This document shows, in pieces, positions 1 to 4,377 of a stretch of DNA of 5,394 bases. Each line of letters starts with the position of its first letter. The first letter of the stretch is position 1. The stretch is from the NCBI GenBank assembly GCA_934754755.1, contig CAKVJS010000092.1:1-5394 (forward strand), in the 5' to 3' direction. Source of the stretch: an uncultured Erysipelotrichales bacterium. GTDB lineage: Bacteria > Bacillota_I > Bacilli_A > Erysipelotrichales > Coprobacillaceae. Made by a program: the position numbers and the translations under genes. The notes beneath the pieces were generated by a model. It did not search any database. It was not told where the DNA came from and was given only the letters and a program-made list of their open reading frames with translations.

Positions 1-503
1 ATCATATTTAAAAAAGGTATTATATATTTTTGGACTGTATCCTTTCCATATACTTGTTGTCTAACCCAAACAAAACTCCTATTATACTTTATAATTGCCT
101 CATATATTTCATCAAAATAGGTAAGTTGTTCATCAATGCTGGGGGGATCTATAATCTGCAGGCTATTTCTGTTACGCATAGAAATATATTCAATAATCAA
201 AAAAAATATAATCCCAATTAATACTGGTATTATGATATAGGAATCTCCTAATCTTTCCATTGCGGTTTTTTTTTCAGTACCGCTACTTATTAAAGTAAAT
301 AAACCAGATAATCCAGCTGCTGCTCCAATTGTTATTGGTTCCTTAAATGGTTTATTAATAGAATCTATGCCCCCCTTATCAAGCCTCCGCCATATTAATT
401 TTTTATGTATAATATCGTATTCTACGGCTAATCCGGTCCCTCTTAAATCACCAAAACCACTATCAACCTGTAGAAGTATTTTTGTAAATGGAATATTTTT
501 CAT
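1..503 (-). CDS. Multi-pass membrane protein, candidate immunity protein for the LXG toxin (3' end outside window)
   Basis: The frame is open from an ATG at 503-501 to the left edge without a stop: 167 complete codons are visible and the C-terminus is missing. The start is supported by a strong GGAGGA at 516-511, seven bases upstream. The N-terminal 50 residues are soluble-looking (basic KKLIWRR stretch at 34-40). Two hydrophobic segments follow, about 57-72 (small-residue rich, GAAAGLSGL) and 89-107 (IIIPVLIGIIFFLII), separated by a short charged loop with KK at 78-79. The rest is polar and likely cytosolic. I recognise no family; DUF443-type immunity proteins (TsaI, TipE) are also polytopic, but I see no clear motif match. 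Lying 58 bases downstream of an LXG toxin with a hydrophobic toxin end, it sits where T7SSb immunity genes normally sit. The immunity role is inferred from position and topology only. An A9 run in the coding strand (274-266) is a possible slippage site. Confidence 0.72.
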   Translation of the reverse strand, partial: MKNIPFTKILLQVDSGFGDLRGTGLAVEYDIIHKKLIWRRLDKGGIDSINKPFKEPITIGAAAGLSGLFTLISSGTEKKTAMERLGDSYIIIPVLIGIIFFLIIEYISMRNRNSLQIIDPPSIDEQLTYFDEIYEAIIKYNRSFVWVRQQVYGKDTVQKYIIPFLNM

Positions 504-510
504 ATATTCA

Positions 511-516
511 TCCTCC
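511..516 (-). promoter_or_regulatory. Strong Shine-Dalgarno site of the candidate immunity gene
   Basis: GGAGGA on the minus strand, seven bases before the ATG at 503-501. It is clearly stronger than the GGGGG site of the toxin gene just upstream, consistent with high translation of a protective protein. It also fixes the start of a reading frame that has no stop inside the window. Confidence 0.7.
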
Positions 517-561
517 GAAAATTTTTGTAACTATACTTGATAAGAATTAACAGATTATTGT

Positions 562-1830
562 TTACAATTCACCATTAATCGCTTCTGCAACTTTGTCCCC
601 AGTCCATGACCCTATTATCTCCCCTGCCATATATACAAACGGTGCTATAGCTAGTCCACCAGGCATAAAACTCAATAAAGCCATAGCAATATACCCCCCT
701 ATTCGGCCACCCGCATAAGATATTGCAAGATTGACACCTGTTCTACGGCCGGATACTAAAATTGCTTGCTCATCACTATATCCTCTTGATTTTAATTTTG
801 AGTAACTTGTAAATGTATCTATCCCTGTGCTGGCAATACTAATCCCCTTAGCAACCTTAGCTGTTCTCTTTGTAAATGAGGATACCTCTGATAGATACTT
901 TTTCGTTCCCTTAACCAAACTATTATGCTTCTCTATTTTTTTTACAAATGGATATGACTCAGATAAATATTTTCTTATCCCCTTGATAGTGGATTGCTTA
1001 ACTTTAGTTGCTTCTATGTATTCAGTAATTCTGCTAACCCTATTACGGTCAACTAATACTGCACATCCAGTGGTTATCTTTCTAGTTGCTTTAATAGTTT
1101 TCTTTCCCGCCTTAACTATATCATTAGCAAATTCCATATCTTCGTGCTGATTTGTCCAGTTAATCATATCATTAGCGAAATTCTTATCTTTTAGTGCTTC
1201 AATGTTATTAAATATGCTTTTAGGATAGCTTACTTCTCCCTCTTTTGTTATCTTAACATCCTTAAGGTCACTTATCGCATTGCCAAATACAGTTAGATTG
1301 ATCATAGAATATTGAAATAGATTTCGTGTCTTTAATTCAAAATCCTCTAATGCCTGTAGTTTCTCATCAATTTTTTTTACATCCCGTGAGGCCATTCCTG
1401 CGGCCGCTTTCCCCTCATCAAGAAGCCTTTTAATGGAAGGACGATCCTTGGCATAAACCCCAAGAGTTTTGTGAGCTTTTCGATCAGCCTCAATTTGATC
1501 CTGTTTTATTTTCCTTTCTTTCGTTAATTTTTCTACATATATATTTCCATAATGCTGAATTTTACTATTTTCATATTTATACTTCTCTAAATCAGATAGT
1601 CCCTCTTTGACAATCCGTTCTCCATTTTCCATCATAGGTAATAATATTTCTGTAAAATATTTATTAGCACTAGTATATGTTTTCCCTTTTAATTCCCCAT
1701 TGGATAGCGATTCATTTAAAGTTTCCGTTGCTGATTTTAGGGTATCAAATACTTGCTTTGAATCCTTTAGGTTTTGTTCTAACGCTCCTATTAAATCAGT
1801 TGATTCTTTAACGATGTATTTTGTAGCCAT
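562..1830 (-). CDS. LXG-domain type VII secreted polymorphic toxin with glycine-rich, putatively membrane-inserting C-terminus
   Basis: A 422-residue protein. The N-terminal ~200 residues are almost wholly helical and carry the family motif Leu47-Lys48-Gly49, followed by the usual aromatic-rich helix and a Pro (Y52, Y58, F59, P65). This is the T7SSb targeting domain, expected to pair with the Lap1 and Lap2 proteins encoded upstream. Residues ~200-330 form a basic linker containing a 24-residue internal duplication (280-327). The final ~90 residues are hydrophobic and glycine-rich: G374, G375, G378, G379, G391, G392, G403, G407 and G411, giving GxxxG spacings at 375/379, 403/407 and 407/411. 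This resembles glycine-zipper or pore-forming ends such as TelE. No nuclease, NADase, lipase or ADP-ribosyltransferase motif is visible. There is no signal peptide, as expected for a T7SS substrate. The start ATG lies six bases after GGGGG. The LXG assignment is strong; the pore-forming activity is inference. Confidence 0.88.
   Translation of the reverse strand: MATKYIVKESTDLIGALEQNLKDSKQVFDTLKSATETLNESLSNGELKGKTYTSANKYFTEILLPMMENGERIVKEGLSDLEKYKYENSKIQHYGNIYVEKLTKERKIKQDQIEADRKAHKTLGVYAKDRPSIKRLLDEGKAAAGMASRDVKKIDEKLQALEDFELKTRNLFQYSMINLTVFGNAISDLKDVKITKEGEVSYPKSIFNNIEALKDKNFANDMINWTNQHEDMEFANDIVKAGKKTIKATRKITTGCAVLVDRNRVSRITEYIEATKVKQSTIKGIRKYLSESYPFVKKIEKHNSLVKGTKKYLSEVSSFTKRTAKVAKGISIASTGIDTFTSYSKLKSRGYSDEQAILVSGRRTGVNLAISYAGGRIGGYIAMALLSFMPGGLAIAPFVYMAGEIIGSWTGDKVAEAINGEL
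850..993 (-). repeat. Tandem 24-codon duplication inside the LXG toxin linker
   Basis: Residues 280-303 and 304-327 of the toxin align without gaps at a period of exactly 24 residues (72 bases). Shared positions are Ser, Lys-Gly, Lys-Tyr-Leu-Ser-Glu, Phe and several Lys/Arg: cores KGIRKYLSE and KGTKKYLSE, followed by FVKK and FTKR. At DNA level the part at 943-984 matches 871-912 at about two thirds of bases. The divergence indicates an old rather than recent duplication. A weaker KG-start stretch follows at residue 328 but is not counted. Confidence 0.75.
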
Positions 1831-1836
1831 GTTTAT

Positions 1837-1841
1837 CCCCC
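1837..1841 (-). promoter_or_regulatory. G-run ribosome binding site of the LXG toxin gene
   Basis: GGGGG on the minus strand, six bases before the ATG at 1830-1828. It can pair with the CCUCC anti-Shine-Dalgarno only through a central G-U wobble. The same kind of site precedes the DUF4176 gene at 2181 and, as GGGG, the one at 3581. No better site lies nearby, so it supports the chosen start. Confidence 0.5.
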
Positions 1842-1866
1842 TAACCCCTACTACAAATATTTTTCA

Positions 1867-2181
1867 TTAAATAATATGTAACTTATCATATCCAGATTCA
1901 GCAATTAATTCATCATACTTTTTCGCAAAATCTTCTTCCTCTTTTGTAATATAGCCAATAAATAAAACGGATTCTATATCCTCCTTGTTAAAGAATACAA
2001 ACTCATGATCATCTATTAATCCCATTGGATAAACTAATGCACAATAATCAAAATACCCAATTTTATCTTCCTCTTCATATAGACTTCCCCTACTAACAAT
2101 CATTAAAGGAACATGTCCTTCTCGAGTTATTATTACCGATCCAAGTGGTAAAATTTGTTCATTAATATTTATATTTTTCAT
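1867..2181 (-). CDS. DUF4176 protein, soluble short form (directly upstream of toxin)
   Basis: A 104-residue protein that is essentially one DUF4176 domain. The family pattern is complete: ILPLGSV at 10-16, PLMIVSRG at 25-32, the YFDY strand at 43-46, YPMG at 51-54, FFNKEDI at 63-69, FIGYI at 74-78, then a C-terminal helix with FAKKYDEL. There is no signal or membrane segment. It is about 60% identical by eye to the paralogue at 2233-2556, and shares VPLMIVSRG and FFNKED, or close forms, with the membrane-tethered paralogue at 3159-3581, so these three form one subgroup. It ends 36 bases before the toxin start, so it is the copy most likely to act with the toxin. DUF4176 genes recur in LXG effector loci; an effector-export accessory or chaperone role is plausible but unproven. 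Start ATG follows GGGGG at a seven-base spacing. Confidence 0.87.
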   Translation of the reverse strand: MKNININEQILPLGSVIITREGHVPLMIVSRGSLYEEEDKIGYFDYCALVYPMGLIDDHEFVFFNKEDIESVLFIGYITKEEEDFAKKYDELIAESGYDKLHII

Positions 2182-2188
2182 CGTTATA

Positions 2189-2193
2189 CCCCC
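2189..2193 (-). promoter_or_regulatory. G-run ribosome binding site next to a dyad
   Basis: GGGGG on the minus strand, seven bases before the ATG at 2181-2179. It needs a G-U wobble to pair with the anti-Shine-Dalgarno. An AT-rich inverted repeat ends only six bases upstream, so an RNA hairpin there could influence ribosome access. Confidence 0.45.
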
Positions 2194-2199
2194 ATTTTA

Positions 2200-2226
2200 T
2201 AGTCATTAATTTTGTTTAATTGACTA
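2200..2226. repeat. AT-rich inverted repeat between two DUF4176 genes
   Basis: On the plus strand TAGTCA (2200-2205) pairs with TGACTA (2221-2226). One unpaired T (2220) follows, then TTAA (2206-2209) pairs with TTAA (2216-2219), closing a six-base loop. This gives a 10 bp stem with one bulge, placed between the stop of the gene ending at 2233 and the ribosome site of the gene starting at 2181. There is no run of U after the stem on either strand, so it is not an intrinsic terminator. It could be an mRNA stability or processing hairpin or a DNA operator. In AT-rich sequence a chance origin remains possible. Confidence 0.4.
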
Positions 2227-2232
2227 ACTATC

Positions 2233-2556
2233 CTATGATTGCTTCTTAAGTTGTAATTTTTCATATCCGCATTCTGCACTTAATTCTTGATAATTCCAAG
2301 CAAATTGTTGTTCCTCTGCTGTAATATAGCCAGTAAATAAAATAGATTTGATATCTTCATGATTAAAGAAAATAAATTGATCGTCATCATCCATTCCCAT
2401 ACCAATTGGATATATAACAGCTGAATAGTCTAGATATCCAACCTTATCATCCTTCTTATATAGGGATCCACGTCCAATAATCAGTAATGGAGCAGTTCCT
2501 TCTTCTAAAAGTATCACTGATCCAATTGGTAAGATTTGTTCCTTTGTATTATCCAT
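2233..2556 (-). CDS. DUF4176 protein, soluble short form (second copy upstream of toxin)
   Basis: A 107-residue single-domain DUF4176 protein with all landmarks: ILPIGSV at 8-14, PLLIIGRG at 23-30, YLDYSAV at 41-47, YPIG at 49-52, FFNHEDI at 63-69, LFTGYIT at 73-79 and the closing helix with FAWNYQEL. It differs from the copy at 1867-2181 by a two-residue longer acidic loop (DDDD at 56-59) and a basic tail. No membrane segment is present. The start ATG is preceded by GGAG at seven bases (2567-2564), the best ribosome site among the four-gene array. Separate retention of two soluble copies side by side argues for distinct partners or dosage, not decay. Function unproven. Confidence 0.86.
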   Translation of the reverse strand: MDNTKEQILPIGSVILLEEGTAPLLIIGRGSLYKKDDKVGYLDYSAVIYPIGMGMDDDDQFIFFNHEDIKSILFTGYITAEEQQFAWNYQELSAECGYEKLQLKKQS

Positions 2557-2591
2557 TATTGTTCTCCGTTTCTGTTGTATAGATACTAATT

Positions 2592-2620
2592 AGCTATAAT
2601 CCAGCAATCGCTGAAAAGCT
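2592..2620. repeat. Weak nested dyad in the gap between two DUF4176 genes
   Basis: Plus-strand AGCT (2592-2595) and AGCT (2617-2620) flank CAGC (2602-2605), AATC and GCTG (2610-2613). The inner 4 bp stem is GC-rich for this region, but the arms are separated by unequal unpaired stretches (six and three bases) and no T-run follows. It sits in the 81-base gap 2557-2637. I found no clear promoter there. The dyad may be chance. Confidence 0.22.
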
Positions 2621-2637
2621 AACAATCTGTCATTACA

Positions 2638-3126
2638 TTAATTAAGATCCTTCTGAATGCTATCACCCAAGTCTAAGTCATCTAAACTAGAATCATCTTC
2701 TTTATTTTTTTCTTTCTTTATATCGTTATCATATTTATCGTGTTCATCAATAGCTTTCTCTCTTATTTTTTCATAATCATCTTCCATTTTCTTTTCATCA
2801 GAATTGATATATCCTGTATAAATAATAGAATCAACATCATGTCGATCAAAGTACTCTACCTGTTTAGGATCATCTAATCCTGCTGGATACATAACAGCTG
2901 CATAATCATAGATCTTACCATCGGTTCCACTACAGGCCCTCCCCATAATAAAATATGGTATTCTTATGTCCTTTACCTTAACAACCGATCCGATGGGAAG
3001 AATTTGATCTTTTCTTCGCTTTGATTTATACTGACTTGAAAAAGCAAAAACAGATACTGTTAACAAAACAACAGTAACTAGTGCAATCATAACTAATTTT
3101 TTATGTTCCTTTATTTTTATTACCAT
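2638..3126 (-). CDS. DUF4176 protein with N-terminal hydrophobic segment and long acidic/basic tail
   Basis: A 162-residue protein. Residues 1-10 are basic, 11-29 form one hydrophobic segment (membrane anchor or signal peptide) and 34-39 are again strongly basic (KSKRRK). The DUF4176 core follows: ILPIGSV at 42-48, PYFIMGRA at 57-64, YDYAAV at 73-78, YPAG at 80-83, a diverged YFDRHDV at 92-98 and YTGYI at 103-107. Residues ~109-162 are a charged, probably extended tail ending in an acidic DDLDLGD stretch, absent from the other copies. Val26-Phe27-Ala28 would be an acceptable signal-peptidase I site, so a secreted product is an alternative to an anchored one. Positive charges on both sides of the segment leave topology open. 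The ribosome site is weak (GGG, ten bases from the ATG). It lies 32 bases after the preceding DUF4176 gene. Confidence 0.85.
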   Translation of the reverse strand: MVIKIKEHKKLVMIALVTVVLLTVSVFAFSSQYKSKRRKDQILPIGSVVKVKDIRIPYFIMGRACSGTDGKIYDYAAVMYPAGLDDPKQVEYFDRHDVDSIIYTGYINSDEKKMEDDYEKIREKAIDEHDKYDNDIKKEKNKEDDSSLDDLDLGDSIQKDLN

Positions 3127-3158
3127 TCTATTTATTCCCTTTCCCTAGATTACATACG

Positions 3159-3581
3159 TTATGGATTTACTTTAATTTTATGAAGTCCAGATTTAGCTAT
3201 TAATTTATCATAGTTTTTAGCAATAAACCTTTCACCACTGTTTATAGGGCCTTTAAATATAACTCTACCTACATCTTCTTTATTAAAGAAAATCATATGT
3301 TCATAATCCTGTAATCCCTCTGGATATAGCACGGCTGAATAATCTAAATATCCTAATTCATTATTCTCATATGATAGTGCACCTCTTGATACAATCATTA
3401 AAGGTACTGTCCCTGTTTTAGTATAAACAACTGTTCCTAATGGTAAAAGTATGTTCGTATCTTCCTTCTTATTGGAACTAGTAAATGTATAACATAGCGC
3501 TCCTACTATCATGACTATAATGATTCCGGAAATCACTGCTAATGGCATGTGTTTTTGTAATCCCATTTTAATATTACCCAT
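3159..3581 (-). CDS. Membrane-anchored DUF4176 protein
   Basis: A 140-residue protein with a single hydrophobic segment at about 13-33 (PLAVISGIIIVMIVGALCYTF region), followed by a short polar linker and a DUF4176 domain: LLPLGTVV at 45-52, PLMIVSRGAL at 60-69, YLDYSAV at 78-84, YPEG at 86-89, FFNKEDV at 98-104. The usual Gly-Tyr after the fifth strand is Gly-Pro here (111-112). Lys5 and Lys10 before the segment, against a near-neutral linker after it (KKED at 38-41), favour N-in/C-out, placing the domain outside the membrane, but this prediction is weak. Cys30 is not in a proper lipobox (Leu at -1). The start ATG follows GGGG at five bases; the next Met (residue 6) has no better site. It is the first gene after a 110-base gap, so it may begin its own transcript. 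Confidence 0.86.
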   Translation of the reverse strand: MGNIKMGLQKHMPLAVISGIIIVMIVGALCYTFTSSNKKEDTNILLPLGTVVYTKTGTVPLMIVSRGALSYENNELGYLDYSAVLYPEGLQDYEHMIFFNKEDVGRVIFKGPINSGERFIAKNYDKLIAKSGLHKIKVNP

Positions 3582-3691
3582 AATATCCCCAAAAATTTTA
3601 TCTCATCGTAACTAAAATAAATATATACCTGCTTGATATTTATACCTAACCTGTCTTAAGCGATAAGGAATCTATAGCCTAATTTCTATTT
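3582..3691. other. Longest intergenic gap of the window; no convincing promoter or terminator
   Basis: A 110-base AT-rich gap between the Lap2-type gene and the DUF4176 array. On the minus strand it holds TATAAA- and TATATT-like stretches (around 3620-3641), but none has a credible -35 box at 16-18 bases. A 5 bp stem TTCAC/GTGAA (3691-3704) overlaps the upstream stop codon and is not followed by a T-run. It is therefore the best place for an internal promoter, but the sequence alone does not show one. Confidence 0.35.
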
Positions 3692-4069
3692 TCACTGATG
3701 TGAATTATGTTGATTGTATACTTTATCATCCTCATGTGTCTTTCTTTCCTGTTGTAATGATTCTATGCTTTCTATTAGTTCGTCTTTCTCTTGTTTAAAT
3801 TCCTCATCAATTTCCTCAAAGATAAATTGCATTTTTCTATGGGTGCCATGTATTGTATCTACATATTCAGAAAATCTCTTTTGTTCCTCATAATCATCAC
3901 TAGGAATAAGCTGTCTTACTTCTTCCTCCATATTTTTTTGTGCTTTAAAAAAAGATTGTAGATATTCAGCAATTGCCTCTTGACATACCTTTTCGTTCCT
4001 TCTAAAGTCTGATAATGCCTCTTCTTTATCCTGTATTTCCATTAGTAATTCTATTTCATCATCCTTCAT
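3692..4069 (-). CDS. Lap2-type LXG targeting factor (DUF3958-like helical hairpin)
   Basis: A 125-residue, highly charged protein. Two long helices are evident, about 3-53 and 60-112, joined by a short turn at Pro56-Ser-Asp-Asp, which is the helical hairpin fold of DUF3958/WXG100-like proteins. No cysteine pair, signal peptide or membrane segment is present; the tail (113-125) is polar. DUF3958 proteins bind the LXG domain of their cognate toxin together with a DUF3130 partner and promote its export through T7SSb. The assignment rests on length, hairpin pattern, charge and position directly after the DUF3130-type gene more than on a diagnostic motif. The ribosome site (AGGAGGA) contains the stop codon of the preceding gene, so the two are probably translationally coupled, fitting equimolar assembly. 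Confidence 0.72.
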   Translation of the reverse strand: MKDDEIELLMEIQDKEEALSDFRRNEKVCQEAIAEYLQSFFKAQKNMEEEVRQLIPSDDYEEQKRFSEYVDTIHGTHRKMQFIFEEIDEEFKQEKDELIESIESLQQERKTHEDDKVYNQHNSHQ

Positions 4070-4073
4070 ATAT

Positions 4074-4081
4074 TCCTCCTA
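4074..4081 (-). promoter_or_regulatory. Lap2 ribosome site fused to the Lap1 stop codon
   Basis: On the minus strand the TAG stop of the Lap1-type gene (4081-4079) runs directly into AGGAGGA (4080-4074), five bases before the ATG at 4069. A ribosome terminating on the first gene sits on the binding site of the second, which is a coupling arrangement. Confidence 0.7.
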
Positions 4082-4369
4082 GAAGACTGGTTGTAATCCA
4101 CTTGATGAAACTGAGACATCCATTTTAGTAGCATCATTTAAATCATCTTGTTTTACCTTTTTTGCATAGGCTGGAATGGCATCTGCAATATCGATAACCC
4201 GCTCATTTAAAAACTTTGCACTTTGAAATACATGATTGGCTACTTCTGCTCCATTTTGCATAGATGCAACATCACTGTTTGATACAGTAATGTGCATCGG
4301 GGTAATTTCTACTCTTTTAAATGCTTCAACAGCGCGGTTCGCTGCTTCTGTACTGGAACGTATTGTCAT
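4079..4369 (-). CDS. Lap1-type LXG targeting factor (DUF3130 / TIGR04197, SACOL2603-like)
   Basis: A 96-residue WXG100-sized protein with an N-terminal helix rich in Ala (7-20), a polar middle, a second helix (about 36-76) and a short disordered tail. Family-like features are the ITPMHITVSNSD stretch at 22-33, the NGAEVA segment at 39-44 and the C-terminal helix leading to Asp75-Asp76. DUF3130 proteins carry an FxxxD export motif; the corresponding position here appears to be Val72-x-x-x-Asp76, so the aromatic residue is missing. They bind the LXG domain with DUF3958 partners and direct the complex to EssC. The gene starts 8 bases after the preceding stop, with its ribosome site AGGAGG inside the last two codons of that gene. 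Position between a DUF4176 gene and a Lap2-type gene supports the call. Confidence 0.8.
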   Translation of the reverse strand: MTIRSSTEAANRAVEAFKRVEITPMHITVSNSDVASMQNGAEVANHVFQSAKFLNERVIDIADAIPAYAKKVKQDDLNDATKMDVSVSSSGLQPVF

Positions 4370-4377
4370 TGTTATTT

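Larger units (their letters stand above)
1867..3581 (-). repeat. Tandem array of four DUF4176 paralogues
   Basis: Four consecutive genes encode the same domain without any other gene between them. Two carry an N-terminal hydrophobic segment (first and second in transcription order) and two do not. The first, third and fourth are closest to each other, sharing RG(A/S)L after the second strand, GY(L/F)DY, FFN(K/H)ED and an A-x-x-G-(L/Y) stretch near the C-terminus. The second is more diverged. The order implies repeated duplication with gain or loss of the N-terminal anchor. A fifth, more distant member lies upstream at 4378-4761. Confidence 0.8.

Noticed and set aside
30..221. Plus-strand open frame of 63 codons
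   Set aside because: It is antisense to the membrane-protein gene, which has a strong ribosome site and coherent hydrophobic segments; this frame has neither.
827..1150. Plus-strand open frame of 107 codons, hydrophobic
   Set aside because: It lies wholly antisense to the LXG gene, has no convincing ribosome site, and its hydrophobicity is what antisense reading of a lysine-rich helical gene produces.
1607..1870. Plus-strand open frame of 87 codons over the toxin start
   Set aside because: It is antisense to the well-supported LXG N-terminus, with no family resemblance and no upstream Shine-Dalgarno.
3483..3500. Cys30 of the membrane-anchored DUF4176 protein as a lipoprotein lipobox
   Set aside because: The residues before the Cys are Gly-Ala-Leu; Leu at -1 does not fit the small-residue requirement, and the hydrophobic segment continues past the Cys.
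3691..3704. TTCAC/GTGAA stem at the end of the Lap2-type gene as a terminator
   Set aside because: The stem is only 5 bp and no T-run follows on the transcribed strand.
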